A stretch of 64,000 nt of DNA from CBDANZ01 sp965197865 (GTDB lineage: Bacteria; Acidobacteriota; Vicinamibacteria; Vicinamibacterales; CAVVIG01), in NCBI GenBank assembly GCA_965197865.1, contig CBDANZ010000004.1:496001-560000 (forward strand). The letters are read 5' to 3'. The notes below the pieces were generated by a model that did no database searches, was not told where the DNA came from, and saw only the letters and a list, made by a program, of their open reading frames with translations. The position numbers and the translations under genes were made by a program. Position 1 is the stretch's first letter; each line of letters opens with the position of its first letter. Shown piece after piece: positions 1-9,246 of this stretch.

Positions 1-1096
1 GGCTAAAGGTCGCGATACCGTATTTGCCGAGAATCTCGAACTGGCCCGGTCCCGACATCTCTGGGAACAGGTAGGCAGCCAGCAGGTAGCCACCCGTCAA
101 GGTTTGATACGCCGAACCGGGCACAGTAGGATACCCCCCCAACCCGTTGTAGCGCACCAGCTCTGCTTCGATCGACACCGCGCTGCCACCACCAGTCATG
201 CGCTCGAGCAAGAAATCAAAGCTGGAAGCGGTTTTTCTGGTCAGTGAATCGATCAACACTCCATCATTCCCGATCACCGCTTCCTGCACGTCCCCAGCCT
301 GTGTCTGCGCGGCGAGACCGATCGCCAGGAGATTGCGCTGGCCGTAGTAGGTCCCGTTCAGATAGTACCCCGCCTCCGGATCCCAGAAATCCACCTGTAT
401 GCGTCCAGCAGTCATCAAGTTAGTACTGCTATTGCCAACGCTCGTCGACGACCCGTCGTACGCTCCGCCAGACAGCTTGACCTTGCCGAACTGGCCCCAA
501 TACGTTGCCCCGTTTTGGCGCCCCTGGAAGATGAACGGGTAGCCGTCCTGCACACTGTCGCTAAAGACAGCCCAGTGATGGGAAAAGAAGGGACCGTAGA
601 GGTTCGCGCGGTCGCTCGGCGGTAAGTGCCGGCCGAACCAGATATTGAATTTATCCGATATTTCAATCTGGGCCACCGCATCGAGGACCTGCACCTCATT
701 GCCCTGGTTCCCAAAGCCAGCGTCACAGCTACCGTCTTCGGGACAGACGAACAGCGTGCCCCCGTAATTGATGTCGGTGTTGATCATAAAGCTGATGTTG
801 TCGGACGCCTGACCGTTCACGTAGAAGCGCAAGCTATTGAGCCTGAAGTTGTCCACCGAGTCCCCTTTAGCGGGCTGGTGGTGCAGAAAGCTGGTCTGCA
901 ATCCCGCCCCTAGCGTGACCGCCGGGGTCACGTCTTCCTCCTCGTCTTCCTGGGCGTGCAGCGGCGCCACGACCGCCCACACAAGAAACGACACGAGCAA
1001 GGCAGGCGTCCAACGCCCGCGTCGTGTCACGGGGACAGCGTCCCCTTGGACCCATCGAGTGAACACAGCCTGTCCGTTCCGCAGTGTATAGCGCAA
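1..1096 (-). CDS. OprO/OprP-like outer-membrane porin, 3' end outside the window
   Basis: The minus strand is open from about 1096 to the window edge, so the C-terminus is missing. I translated it directly. A signal peptide has a hydrophobic core LLVSFLVWAVVAPLHA followed by QEDEEE. Then come alternating amphipathic strands such as LRFYVNGQASDNISFMINTD, VLDAVAQIEISDKFNIWFGR and PFFSHHWAVF, the pattern of phosphate-selective-porin-like (OprO/P, DUF3138-like) beta barrels. The start is uncertain. A TTG at 1096 has an AGGGAGAG ribosome site at about 1101-1108. A GTG at 1030 lies nearer the signal peptide but lacks such a site. The IS composite begins about 110 bp upstream of the start and may affect the promoter. 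Family assignment is from pattern only; substrate unknown. Confidence 0.65.
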   Translation of the reverse strand, partial: MRYTLRNGQAVFTRWVQGDAVPVTRRGRWTPALLVSFLVWAVVAPLHAQEDEEEDVTPAVTLGAGLQTSFLHHQPAKGDSVDNFRLNSLRFYVNGQASDNISFMINTDINYGGTLFVCPEDGSCDAGFGNQGNEVQVLDAVAQIEISDKFNIWFGRHLPPSDRANLYGPFFSHHWAVFSDSVQDGYPFIFQGRQNGATYWGQFGKVKLSGGAYDGSSTSVGNSSTNLMTAGRIQVDFWDPEAGYYLNGTYYGQRNLLAIGLAAQTQAGDVQEAVIGNDGVLIDSLTRKTASSFDFLLERMTGGGSAVSIEAELVRYNGLGGYPTVPGSAYQTLTGGYLLAAYLFPEMSGPGQFEILGKYGIATFS

Positions 1097-1445
1097 TGGT
1101 TCTCTCCCTATGGTATCGCCCGCCTCAGTGCGAGGCCAGGCTGTGGTTGACGATAGTCTTCATGTCAACCAGGTCTCTCTGGAGGCATATTACACGCTAG
1201 GACCTAGCAGTCCGTGGTGAAAGTCCGTCTGCATTCGACGAGCGATGCATCCTCGTGGCCTGCGTTGCTCCTCCATCAAATACAGGCGGTATTCTCGGTC
1301 GTCGCGCCTTGCCCGCGAGGCGCCTCGCTCGTCTCGGTGCAGCGCCCGACTTTCACCATGATGGTATGGACTCCTCCCGGTTCCGATGCGGCACGATGTG
1401 CCGCATCAGCTGATGCCCATCAGCCACAACCAAGAGGAAACCGAA

Positions 1446-2486
1446 ATGGATGCTACGACAGTGGCCGTTGACCTGGCAAAGTCCGTGTTCGAGCTGGCGA
1501 TCGCCAATGCCCGGTGGCGCGTGTGGTCGCGCCAGCGACTCAACCGCGCACGGTTCGCCCGCTTTCTCGCGCAGACGCCGCCGACCCATGTGGTGGTGGA
1601 GGCGTGTGGCACCGCCCACTACTGGGGGCGGGTTGCCCAGCAACACGGCCATCGCGTCACCCTCGTGCCCCCGGCGTACGTGCGGCCCTATGTGCGGCGC
1701 AACAAGACGGACCGGGCGGATGCGGAGGCGATCCGCGAGGCGATCCGGTCGGGCGAGATACCCCGTGTCCCGGTGAAGCGGGTCGAGCAGCAAGCGCTCG
1801 TGGCGCTGCACCGGGTGCGCGAGCAGTGGATGACGACGCGGACGGCGCGCATCAATGTGTTACGCGGGCTCTTGCGGGAACAGGGGCTGCTGCTGCCGGC
1901 GGGGGCCTGTGCGGCGCTGCGGGCCTTGCCTGTGCTGCTCGACGAGGCGGCCACCGTGTTGCCGAGGCATCTGCGGCAGGTGCTCACGAGCGTCCACGAG
2001 GAAGTGCGGGCGATTGAGGCTCGGATTGCCGGCCTGGAACGGGAATTGCGCGCCCTGGCCGACGCCGACCCCGTCGTGATGCGACTGCGGACGATTCCCG
2101 GGATTGGGCTGTTGACCGCCACGGCCCTCGTCGGCACCGTCGGGCACATCCACGCATTCCGGCGCGCGCGCCAGTTTGCCAGCTGGCTCGGCCTGACGCC
2201 GCGCGAGTACTCGAGTGGGCAGCGGCGGCGCCTCGGGGGGATCAGTAAACGCGGGGACGTGTATCTCCGGTGCTTGCTCACCCACGGCGCGCGCGCGGTG
2301 CTCGCGTCGGCCCACCGGCGCCGGGCGGCCCAGCAGCCCCTCACGCGTCTGCACCACTGGGCGATGACGGTGCACGCGCGGCGCGGCTACAACAAAGCCA
2401 CGATTGCCGTGGCGAACAAACTCGGCCGACTCGTTTGGGCGGTTTGGCACAAGGATGTGCCCTGCGCACTGCCGGACGCGGCGTAA
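1446..2486 (+). CDS. IS110 family transposase (DEDD recombinase), copy 1, apparently intact
   Basis: A protein of 346 aa starting MDATTVAVDLAKS. The N-terminal RuvC-like DEDD domain shows Asp in VAVDLAKS (about residue 9), Glu in VVEACGT (about 55), and the Asp pair of NKTDRADAEAI (about 95). A coiled region (about 155-195) leads to the transposase_20 domain with IPGIGLLTATALVGTVG and ASWLGLTPREYSSGQRRRLGGISKRGD. I chose ATG 1446 because it follows AAGAGGAAACCGAA and the DEDD domain begins there; an upstream in-frame ATG at 1386 lies in the hairpin. The other two copies have AGGAGG where this one has AAGAGG, so translation may be weaker. This is the only copy with all catalytic residues and no deletion. 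Confidence 0.92.
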   Translation: MDATTVAVDLAKSVFELAIANARWRVWSRQRLNRARFARFLAQTPPTHVVVEACGTAHYWGRVAQQHGHRVTLVPPAYVRPYVRRNKTDRADAEAIREAIRSGEIPRVPVKRVEQQALVALHRVREQWMTTRTARINVLRGLLREQGLLLPAGACAALRALPVLLDEAATVLPRHLRQVLTSVHEEVRAIEARIAGLERELRALADADPVVMRLRTIPGIGLLTATALVGTVGHIHAFRRARQFASWLGLTPREYSSGQRRRLGGISKRGDVYLRCLLTHGARAVLASAHRRRAAQQPLTRLHHWAMTVHARRGYNKATIAVANKLGRLVWAVWHKDVPCALPDAA

Positions 2487-2739
2487 CCCGAGCTACACCT
2501 CCACGCGAGATGCTGAGCGAGTGACCCTGACATGGCCCTTCGGTCCGACCGACACCGCATCAGGCCGATAGCAGCCCTGGCGCTCGACGCCGGCACCACG
2601 ATTGGCCCGCGGTGCGCGACTATCCATGTTGGCCAGGAGGCAAAGGCTCTCCACGGACAGGCCGGATATACGACCGCAACCGACGCGAAGGACCGACCGT
2701 CACGACCCACTCGCTTGATCACCGGGAGGAGTCCATATA
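2487..2739 (+). ncRNA. candidate seekRNA/bridge-RNA region of the IS1111-group element
   Basis: This 253-bp stretch between transposase and right end has no convincing gene and is nearly identical in all three copies. IS1111-group elements are known to encode a guide RNA (seekRNA, equivalent to the IS110 bridge RNA) in this position. CCACGGAC (2651-2658) equals the target sequence across the insertion point, CCA/CGGAC. ATATACG (2666-2672) equals the junction between the right IS end (ATATA) and the target (CG). That these are guide segments is inference; no structure was computed. Confidence 0.35.
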
Positions 2740-2750
2740 CGGACTGCTAG

Positions 2751-3479
2751 GGCACGGCGTCCCGTGGAAGCCTGGCGCCCGTTCTCGCGTCGCCTGGCCG
2801 GCCGTACATGGACAGACGCAGGTACTTAACGGGGGTGCAAGCGTTGTTGGCTCGGGACGCGACGTCGTCTGCCGCACCAGCCTTGGAGGGAGTCGATGGG
2901 GACAAGAACGTCGGATCACCCCCCGTCCGTCGACATGAATGTGGGGCCGTGACGCAAGCACCGCAGTGCGATGACCGGTTGGCGGCAACGACCAGCCGTG
3001 CTCGCAACACTGACGTCGTAGGTCGCCTGCGCGGCTTGGCGATTTCGACGATGGTGACAAGCGCCTGTTCGAATCGCCAGGCCGCATCATTCGTCCGATG
3101 GGTGGCTCTGGACGATGGAGGACACGAAGAGACCAGACGACATACCTTAGTGCACTGTAACAGGGAATCGAGAGTACCTGCGGGGCGGGGCATCCCACCT
3201 GGCTGCGTTGCTCCTCCCTCAAATATTGGCGCGACGATCTCGGTCGTCGCGCCGTACCGGCCAGGCGCCTCGCCACCCTCAGTGCGTCACCGTACGTACG
3301 AAGACCAGTACTAGGTCGGCCAGGGGGTCGACGTTCGATCCAGTGAAACTGTGGCCGGGGCTCCGCTACCCGGCCGTCCAGGAGTCTACAAGATTGTAAG
3401 GCCGCCAGATCGAGTTCACGTTCTTGTGGACCGGCGCGGTCCGAGGTGAACACCACCTGCTATCAGTACTGGCAACGAC
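2751..3479. other. gene-free stretch, no coding gene recognised
   Basis: Open frames of up to 245 codons exist on both strands, but their translations are Arg/Pro/Ser-rich GC-driven frames without a recognisable family. The only structure seen is the hairpin core at 3184-3290. Confidence 0.5.
3184..3290. repeat. dispersed hairpin core sequence
   Basis: The stretch from GGCGGGGCATCCCACCTGGC through GGTCGTCGCGCC to GGCCAGGCGCCTCGCC matches, imperfectly, the interior of the hairpin element at 53.1-53.2 kb and of the three IS-bearing hairpin elements. CTGGC and GCCAG can form the outer stem. I see no terminal inverted repeats or target duplication here, so it is a core without the ends found elsewhere. 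Confidence 0.5.
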
Positions 3480-4349
3480 TCACGAGTGCTGGCACACCAG
3501 GCGCTTCAACACCGCCCTCTGGTAGCTGTCGCGGGCTCTGCGGAAACTGGATCCGTCCTGTGCGAGAACACGACCAATCATGAGTCGGTCGAACGGTACG
3601 TCGAGGCCCGATGCGATAGCTCCGTCGATCGAGGCGATGTCGGAACGGATGGATTCGAGGTGTTCCTCGTCAACGGACGGATCGAACGCGATCGCGGTCG
3701 CCATGTACTCGTACCGATCCATCGCCCACCGCTTGGTTGGCGACAGGTCTGAGGGGCGCAGCTCAAACCGGTCCAGATAGGCGAGCTCGGCGTCGACGAA
3801 GACCGCGATCTCCGAGCGCAGTTCGGCGAAGCGCCAGCTCTCCCCTCTGCGGACGCGGCCGGCCATCAGGCCATCCCAATGGTAAAAACGGGCACCAGGA
3901 CCGAGCTCGACCCGGATGTCCTGCCATAAACGGCTGTCGGCAAATGGAATAACGGGGTCCACGTAGTAGTGCAGCTCGCCGCCGGTCTCGACAGCAATTC
4001 GAAGCGACTGACATGCGGGCGTTACGCCGGACGGATGGATCTTCGTCGCAGACTGCGAGATGACCAATGCCCGTGCCCCAGCTTCGACGTGAATCCGCGC
4101 TTCTAGCCGATCGCCTCCGAATAGGCCGGCCGTCGAGTGCATCACAATCACTCGAGCCATTGAGGAGGCGGGCGCATAATGCGCCCGGCACACCTTGAAC
4201 GGAGCTTCGTGATACTGGCGGCCGAGGACTGTGCGACCATGCCGCGCAATGAAGCGGATGTCGAGACGGCCGGACCGCCCGACCTCTCGAACCGGGAGGG
4301 GCCTGACGCCACACTCAGGTTCTGGAGATGGAAGGAGAAAGGTCAACAT
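3480..4349 (-). CDS. ureD: urease accessory protein UreD
   Basis: A protein of 289 aa with UreD signatures such as [50 protein letters not shown] and [16 protein letters not shown]. With UreF and UreG it forms the chaperone complex that loads nickel into the urease apoenzyme and supports carbamylation of the active-site lysine. It is the last gene of the operon. Its ATG at 4349 overlaps the 3' end of ureG by 35 bp, which suggests translational coupling. Length is normal for the family. Confidence 0.95.
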   Translation of the reverse strand: MLTFLLPSPEPECGVRPLPVREVGRSGRLDIRFIARHGRTVLGRQYHEAPFKVCRAHYAPASSMARVIVMHSTAGLFGGDRLEARIHVEAGARALVISQSATKIHPSGVTPACQSLRIAVETGGELHYYVDPVIPFADSRLWQDIRVELGPGARFYHWDGLMAGRVRRGESWRFAELRSEIAVFVDAELAYLDRFELRPSDLSPTKRWAMDRYEYMATAIAFDPSVDEEHLESIRSDIASIDGAIASGLDVPFDRLMIGRVLAQDGSSFRRARDSYQRAVLKRLVCQHS

Positions 4350-4953
4350 CGGCGAAAAGAAGTTCGCGTCGGATCCAGGACACGACGCCGTCGACTCCTT
4401 CCTCTGTCTTCAAGTTTGTGAACACGAACGGGCGATCTCCACGCATCTTACGGGAGTCCCGACCCATGACGCCCAGATCCGCGCCGACATACGGCGCCAG
4501 GTCGATCTTGTTGATGATGAGGAGGTCGGACCGCGTGACGCCCGGGCCACCCTTCCGCGGCACCTTGTCGCCACCCGACACGTCGATCACGTAGATCGAC
4601 GCATCGACCAGTTCTGGCGAGAAACTCGCTGCAAGGTTGTCGCCGCCGCTCTCCAGGAAGAGAATCTCCAGGTCTGGAAACCGTGCGACCATCGTGTCGA
4701 TCGCCTCGAAGTTCGACGATGCATCCTCGCGGATTGCCGTATGCGGGCATCCTCCGGTTTCGACCGCCATCAGCCGATCCGATGTCAAGGCTTTGCTACG
4801 AATGAGGAATTCCATGTCTTCGCGGGTGAAGATGTCGTTCGTAACGACCCCCAGCTGATACTCGTTCCGCATCTGCTTGCAGAGACAATCCACCAGAGCT
4901 GTCTTGCCCGACCCAACAGGGCCCCCAATGCCAATGCGTACAGGTTTTCGCAT
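4315..4953 (-). CDS. ureG: urease accessory GTPase UreG
   Basis: A protein of 212 aa. The P-loop [12 protein letters not shown] is at about residues 11-22, and the SIMIBI-class elements [28 protein letters not shown] (Cys-Pro-His nickel site), [27 protein letters not shown] and INKIDLAP follow. It hydrolyses GTP to drive nickel delivery to urease. I chose the ATG at 4953 ([11 protein letters not shown]). An open frame continues upstream to 5265 but only overlaps ureF and is not homologous. It lies 19 bp downstream of ureF. Confidence 0.97.
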   Translation of the reverse strand: MRKPVRIGIGGPVGSGKTALVDCLCKQMRNEYQLGVVTNDIFTREDMEFLIRSKALTSDRLMAVETGGCPHTAIREDASSNFEAIDTMVARFPDLEILFLESGGDNLAASFSPELVDASIYVIDVSGGDKVPRKGGPGVTRSDLLIINKIDLAPYVGADLGVMGRDSRKMRGDRPFVFTNLKTEEGVDGVVSWIRRELLFADVDLSPSISRT

Positions 4954-4972
4954 TCCACAACCTCTCGGATTC

Positions 4973-5680
4973 TCAAGATCGGAACAACCGGCTGTAGAGA
5001 TGCCGGTGCTCCATCTGGCACACGTCCAGCATCGGGACAAACGATGTGAGACGTTGTGCGGGTCTGTCGAGGATTGCGTCGACGACCTCGGGAACACGCG
5101 ACAGCGCACACCTGAGCGCCTGCTGCATCTCTTGCTGCCCAACCGGCGCCAGCCGCAGTGCTGCCGACGCGGCACCCGACAGCCGGGAATAGGCGAACGC
5201 CAGCAGCGCCTCCCGCTCGCCGATACCGAGAACGCGGAACACGACACCGTGAACGACCGCAACATTCCCGTGGCAGCGGCCGGACTCGATTCGCTCGAGC
5301 AGGTCCTCCAGACCTCGACCGGGATAGAGGGCCACGCACGTCTTCAACAGACGCAGCCCTAATGAGCGGCTGCTCGCACGCGTCTCGGAAGAGGGCCGGA
5401 GCGCGGTCAGCTCGTGATCCAGGCGCTCGAGCCGCTGCCAGTCGGCGGGGAACGCGCCCATGGCCTGCATGAGCGCCGGCCCTTCGGAATCCCCGAACAC
5501 CGCGTCGACGTAGTGTTCCAGCCAGAGACGAACATCGTCCCCGCTCACAACCTCTGCCCGTTGAACAGCCGTCTCCAGACCATCGGAGAACGCAAACGCC
5601 CCGACGGGAAAGAGCCCGTCGCTCAGCTGAAGGATCTGGAGGATTCGAGCTGAATCCAAGGTCATCACCGCTCGGCTCAC
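4973..5680 (-). CDS. ureF: urease accessory protein UreF
   Basis: A protein of 235 aa with the UreF hallmark [23 protein letters not shown] near the N-terminus and a helical body. [22 protein letters not shown] near the C-terminus is characteristic. UreF acts with UreD and UreG as gatekeeper of GTP hydrolysis during urease maturation. The start may be the first ATG or MTLDSARI six codons on. It lies 16 bp downstream of ureE. Confidence 0.95.
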   Translation of the reverse strand: MSRAVMTLDSARILQILQLSDGLFPVGAFAFSDGLETAVQRAEVVSGDDVRLWLEHYVDAVFGDSEGPALMQAMGAFPADWQRLERLDHELTALRPSSETRASSRSLGLRLLKTCVALYPGRGLEDLLERIESGRCHGNVAVVHGVVFRVLGIGEREALLAFAYSRLSGAASAALRLAPVGQQEMQQALRCALSRVPEVVDAILDRPAQRLTSFVPMLDVCQMEHRHLYSRLFRS

Positions 5681-5696
5681 TCGCAGCTCGTTCCGC

Positions 5697-6152
5697 TCAG
5701 TGCCGATGATGTCCCGAGGCCACCGTTGCGGGTGTAAACGGACGAGTGTCCTCCGTGTAGTCCACCCTCAGTTGTTCAAACAGGCTCCGGACGGACGGGT
5801 CCTGTAAACAGACCAGTTCCTGGTCGCTGATCATGAGTTTTTGATGCCGGTTGCCGATCTGGTACGCGTAGTACGCCCACTCCTGTTCGGACCGTGGCCG
5901 GACGACGTACACCGCTTCGGGGGCTTCCCGTAAGACGACCACAACCCGCTCCTCCTCCAGGAGCAAACAGTCCCCGTCGGTGAGCGTCAGCCCGGGCTCG
6001 AGTGAAATCGCGAACTCGAGTCCATCGTCGGACCGCCGCCGGCCGTGGGTCTTCTGACGATCTTCGAGTGGAAGCGTCATCGTGGTTCGCTGGTAATCGG
6101 CCGGCTCTCCCTGCAGTCCGTCCTCGCGTACCACGTGTTCAACGACCGTCAT
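5697..6152 (-). CDS. ureE: urease nickel metallochaperone UreE
   Basis: A protein of 151 aa. The N-terminal half carries the peptide-binding domain (RRSDDGLEFAISLEPG, LTDGDCLLLEEERVVVV). The C-terminal half carries the metal-binding domain with the conserved IGNRHQKLMI, whose His is the dimer-interface nickel ligand. The C-terminus ends in HHRH, a short version of the His-rich tail. It sits 1 bp downstream of ureC and is probably translated from the same transcript. Confidence 0.93.
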   Translation of the reverse strand: MTVVEHVVREDGLQGEPADYQRTTMTLPLEDRQKTHGRRRSDDGLEFAISLEPGLTLTDGDCLLLEEERVVVVLREAPEAVYVVRPRSEQEWAYYAYQIGNRHQKLMISDQELVCLQDPSVRSLFEQLRVDYTEDTRPFTPATVASGHHRH

Positions 6153-6153
6153 G

Positions 6154-7857
6154 TCAGAAGAGAAAGTATCGCTGCGCTAGTGGGAGTATCTCGGCAGCGT
6201 CGCAGGTCAGTAACTCCCCGTCGGCGCGCACTTCGTACGTCTCGGGGTTGATCTCGATCTTCGGTGTCGCGTCGTTCCACTTGAGATCCCTCTTGCCGAG
6301 TGTACGACAGCCGCTGACCGGATCGAGTCGGCGGTGCAGCCCGTCGAGCGCGGCGGACTCCACGCCGGCCTGTGAGACAAAATGCACGGACGTCGAATCG
6401 AGCGCCTGGCCGTAGTGCCCGAACATCGGCCGGTACACGTAAGGCTGCGGCGTGGGGATCGACGCGTTCCCGTCACCCATGGCCGCGCCCGCGATGAACC
6501 CGCCCTTCACGATGACCTCCGGCTTCACGCCGAAGAAGGCCGGCTTCCACAGAACGAGATCCGCCATCTTCCCGACCTCGACCGACCCGACGGTGCCGAC
6601 AATACCATGTGCGATGGCCGGGTTGATCGTGTATTTCGAGATGAAGCGTTTGGCCCGGACGTTGTCGTTGTCGCCGGTCTCGTAGAGTCGGCCGCGCTGC
6701 TTCTTCATCTTGTCGGCTGTCTGCCACGTCCGGCAGATGACTTCACCGATCCGGCCCATGGCCTGAGAGTCGGAGGCCATCATGCTGAACGCGCCCATGT
6801 CGTGCAGGATGTCTTCGGCCGCGATCGTTTCGGCGCGAATCCGGGAGTCGGCAAAGGCAACGTCTTCAGGAATGGATGCCGACAGATGGTGGCACACCAT
6901 CAGCATGTCCAGGTGCTCGTCCATCGTGTTTCGCGTGAACGGCATCGTGGGATTCGTCGACGACGGCAGCACGTTCGATTCGCCACACAGGCGGATGATG
7001 TCGGGAGCATGACCGCCGCCCGCACCTTCGGTGTGATAGGTGTGAATCGTCCTGCCTTTGAACGCCGTGATCGTATCCTCGACAAACCCGGCTTCGTTGA
7101 GCGTGTCGGTGTGGATCGCGACCTGGACGTCGAAGCGGTCCGCGACGGCGAGACACTGATCGATGGTCGCCGGCGTCGTTCCCCAGTCTTCGTGGAGCTT
7201 CAGGCCAAGCGCGCCGGCTCGAATCTGCTCTTCCAGAGCTCCAGGCAGCGAAGAGTTCCCCTTCCCGAGATAGCCAAAATTCAGCGGGAACGCTTCCGAG
7301 GCCTCATACATGCGCCGGATGTTCCATGGGCCAGGCGTGCAGGTCGTCGCGTTCGTGCCCGTCGCGGGTCCGGTACCGCCGCCGATCAGGGTCGTGACGC
7401 CGGAATAGAATGCCTCGGGAATCTGATTGGGCGATATGAAATGGATGTGGGCGTCGATACCGCCGGCCGTGACGATGCGCCCCTCGCCCGCGAGAATCTC
7501 CGTGGATGCACTGATCGCCATCCCTTCGGTCACGCCATCCATGATGTCGGGGTTCCCGGCCTTGCCGATTGCGGAGATCCTGCCGTCGCGGACGGCGATG
7601 TCGGCTTTAAAGATTCCCGTATAGTCCAGAACAAGAGCGTTGGTAATCACCAGGTCGGGAGCACCGCCCTCGCGAGACGTTGACGAAGACTGGCCCATGC
7701 CGTCGCGGATGACCTTGCCCCCGCCAAACTTGACCTCGTCGCCGTAGACCGTGTGGTCCGATTCGACCTCAATGAACAGGTCGGTATCCCCGAGCCGCAC
7801 CCCATCGCCGGTGGTCGGTCCGAAATGCTCCCCGTAACTGGACCTGTCGATCTTCAT
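6154..7857 (-). CDS. ureC: urease subunit alpha (catalytic)
   Basis: A full-length protein of 567 aa that hydrolyses urea to ammonia and carbamate in the cytoplasm. The active-site elements are intact: the nickel ligands [10 protein letters not shown] (about 134-136), the carbamylated Lys in [12 protein letters not shown] (about 217), further His in [10 protein letters not shown] and [15 protein letters not shown], the flap His in MVCHHLS, and the Asp ligand in [14 protein letters not shown]. The 5' end overlaps ureB by 4 bp (ATGA), a typical coupled junction. No damage is seen, in contrast to many other genes in this window. Confidence 0.98.
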   Translation of the reverse strand: MKIDRSSYGEHFGPTTGDGVRLGDTDLFIEVESDHTVYGDEVKFGGGKVIRDGMGQSSSTSREGGAPDLVITNALVLDYTGIFKADIAVRDGRISAIGKAGNPDIMDGVTEGMAISASTEILAGEGRIVTAGGIDAHIHFISPNQIPEAFYSGVTTLIGGGTGPATGTNATTCTPGPWNIRRMYEASEAFPLNFGYLGKGNSSLPGALEEQIRAGALGLKLHEDWGTTPATIDQCLAVADRFDVQVAIHTDTLNEAGFVEDTITAFKGRTIHTYHTEGAGGGHAPDIIRLCGESNVLPSSTNPTMPFTRNTMDEHLDMLMVCHHLSASIPEDVAFADSRIRAETIAAEDILHDMGAFSMMASDSQAMGRIGEVICRTWQTADKMKKQRGRLYETGDNDNVRAKRFISKYTINPAIAHGIVGTVGSVEVGKMADLVLWKPAFFGVKPEVIVKGGFIAGAAMGDGNASIPTPQPYVYRPMFGHYGQALDSTSVHFVSQAGVESAALDGLHRRLDPVSGCRTLGKRDLKWNDATPKIEINPETYEVRADGELLTCDAAEILPLAQRYFLF

Positions 7858-8222
7858 TCCGGTTTCCTCTCGAACGAAGCGACCGAGTCGAGGGCGCGCC
7901 TCTTCACGTCGGCATCGTCCAGCTTGCCGTTCACGAGACCGTTCATCCCGGACACGACGCGGTCGCCGGCTAGTGCAACCAGTTCCACCTCACGTGTGTC
8001 ACCCGGCTCGAAGCGAACCGCAGTTCCGGCAGGGATGTTCAAGCGCATCCCGTAGGCTTTCTCGCGATCGAACGCGAGCCACCGGTTGGATTCGAAGAAA
8101 TGGTAATGGGAGCCGACCTGGATGGGTCGGTCGCCGAGGTTGGAGACCTCCAACCGGACGGTATCCCGACCCGCATTCACCTCGATCGGCTCGTCCCTGA
8201 GCCGGTATTCGCCTGGAATCAT
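7854..8222 (-). CDS. ureB: urease subunit beta
   Basis: A protein of 122 aa starting MIPGEYRL, the standard UreB opening. It has the conserved [28 protein letters not shown] and [25 protein letters not shown]. It is a structural subunit of the UreABC trimer. It starts 10 bp after ureA and overlaps ureC by 4 bp. Confidence 0.97.
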   Translation of the reverse strand: MIPGEYRLRDEPIEVNAGRDTVRLEVSNLGDRPIQVGSHYHFFESNRWLAFDREKAYGMRLNIPAGTAVRFEPGDTREVELVALAGDRVVSGMNGLVNGKLDDADVKRRALDSVASFERKPE

Positions 8223-8232
8223 CGGGAATGAC

Positions 8233-8535
8233 TCAGGCGATCGGGTCGTGAATCGTGACCAGTTTCGTGCCGTCTGGAAAGGTTCCTTCGACCTGAATCT
8301 CGGGAATCATCTCGGGCACACCTTCCATCACGTCGTCGGCCGTCAGGATCATGCGGCCGAGCTTCATCAACTCGGCGACCGTCTTCCCGTTACGGATCTC
8401 TTCCAGGATTTTAGACGTGATCAGCGCTATCGCCTCCGGGTAGTTGAGTTTCAGCCCGCGGTCGCGGCGCTTGCGTGCGACCTCCCCCGCCGTAAAGATC
8501 ATCAGCTTCTCGATTTCCCGTGGCGTCAGATGCAT
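8233..8535 (-). CDS. ureA: urease subunit gamma
   Basis: A protein of 100 aa starting [14 protein letters not shown], with the conserved [16 protein letters not shown] and [32 protein letters not shown]. Length matches the family exactly from the ATG at 8535. The frame stays open upstream to 8790, but that extension is not homologous. It is the first gene of the operon ureABCEFGD; the promoter must lie upstream of 8535 but I could not identify one with confidence. No nickel or urea transporter gene is visible nearby. Confidence 0.97.
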   Translation of the reverse strand: MHLTPREIEKLMIFTAGEVARKRRDRGLKLNYPEAIALITSKILEEIRNGKTVAELMKLGRMILTADDVMEGVPEMIPEIQVEGTFPDGTKLVTIHDPIA

Positions 8536-8853
8536 GAACTTCGGTCGAACCGTGTGGAATGAGTCCAACCTGTAGAATGAAGCGTGAATATTAGTCGTGT
8601 CGCGGGTAGGAATCAATGGGTGCGCGCGATACCAGCGCGTCAGGTTGGCCACGAAGCCGTCACGCGAGCGTTCCGACGGTCGATCGTCCTCATTCGGCCA
8701 TAAGTCACTCGATCCGCTTGACTTACCAGTTGTCACTCGCCAACACTCGATCTCGCCCACGCTCTTGATTTCGGCGCCGTCCGTGGTCAAGACTCGGGGC
8801 GATGTTTCGCCTTACTCAGACTCGGCTTCGAGGTCTCGGAGTGAAGGGTCTCT
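8536..8853. other. region upstream of the urease operon, no gene recognised
   Basis: The frame upstream of ureA remains open on the minus strand to 8790, but it does not resemble UreA or any family I know. It should contain the urease promoter. Confidence 0.5.
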
Positions 8854-9063
8854 CGGCTGATGCCCCGTCGGAGTCCGGGACGGTCGTCGCAGAGCTGGTG
8901 GACCTTCCTGACGAACCACGTCGCCGAGCTGGTGTCGATGGATTTCTTCGTCGTGCCCACGGTGACGTTCCGCTTGCTGTATGTACTCGTCATCTTGACG
9001 CACGCACGGCGTCACCTGGTCTATTTCAACGTCACTGAGCACCCGACCGCCGAGTGGACTTTT
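8854..9063 (+). pseudogene. fragment of an rve-type transposase/integrase
   Basis: Translation gives RLMPRRSPGRSSQSWWTF, LTNHVAELVSMDFFVVPT, VTFRLLYVLVILTHARRH and LVYFNVTEHPTAEWTF. This is the start of the retroviral-integrase-like catalytic domain of a common acidobacterial transposase (first Asp in SMDFF). Both the N-terminal helix-turn-helix part and the rest of the DDE domain are missing. A fragment at 39.0 kb comes from the N-terminal part of a similar protein. AT-rich sequence without recognisable genes follows to 9246. Confidence 0.75.
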
Positions 9064-9246
9064 ATCAGGACTAGTATTCTGGATTTACGTACTTACGACA
9101 TCTTTGAATTGTCCCCTTCGTGAAACATCAACATTTTGGTTAGTAGGTACATTGTTTATATTTCCTGTCGTTATTCTATTTTCCAAATTAGTTAGCGCCA
9201 GTGAGCGCCTCCCGCATTCGTCCGATCACCTCGCCGCTCGCGGCGC

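Larger units (their letters stand above)
1359..2739 (+). mobile_element. IS110 family (IS1111 group) insertion sequence, copy 1
   Basis: The element is 1381 bp with 17-bp perfect subterminal inverted repeats, TATGGACTCCTCCCGGT at 1365-1381 and its complement at 2721-2737. The repeats lie about 6 bp inside the left end and 2 bp inside the right end; such asymmetric subterminal repeats are typical of the IS1111 group. No target duplication is seen, as expected. A 10-bp hairpin (1385-1394/1398-1407) and a second one (GCTGATG/CATCAGC) precede the transposase. End positions are inferred by rebuilding the uninterrupted terminal repeat and carry about 2 bp of uncertainty. Confidence 0.85.
1208..2746 (+). 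mobile_element. ~158-bp hairpin element (MITE-like) split by an IS1111-group insertion, copy 1
   Basis: The left terminal repeat CAGTCCGTGGTGAAAGTC (1208-1225) is the exact reverse complement of GACTTTCACCA (1348-1358) joined to CGGACTG (2740-2746). The right terminal repeat is therefore split by the IS at 1359-2739. The unit is flanked by CTAG (1204-1207 and 2747-2750), which looks like a 4-bp target duplication. The interior is a long imperfect palindrome, for example GACGAGCGA paired with TCGCTCGTC. Without the IS the element would be 158 bp and noncoding. The same arrangement recurs at 47.7-49.2 kb and 61.0-62.5 kb. Confidence 0.8.

Noticed and set aside
1204..1358. Region 1204-1358 as the left end of the IS110 element itself
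   Set aside because: The first bases are complementary to the bases that flank the IS on both sides, and they resemble the ends of the IS1182/IS5-like element. The true IS repeats are the subterminal 17-bp pair further in.
6382..7683. 433-codon plus-strand open frame
   Set aside because: It is antisense to ureC, Arg/Gly/Val-rich, and has no recognisable family. It is a GC-driven shadow frame.
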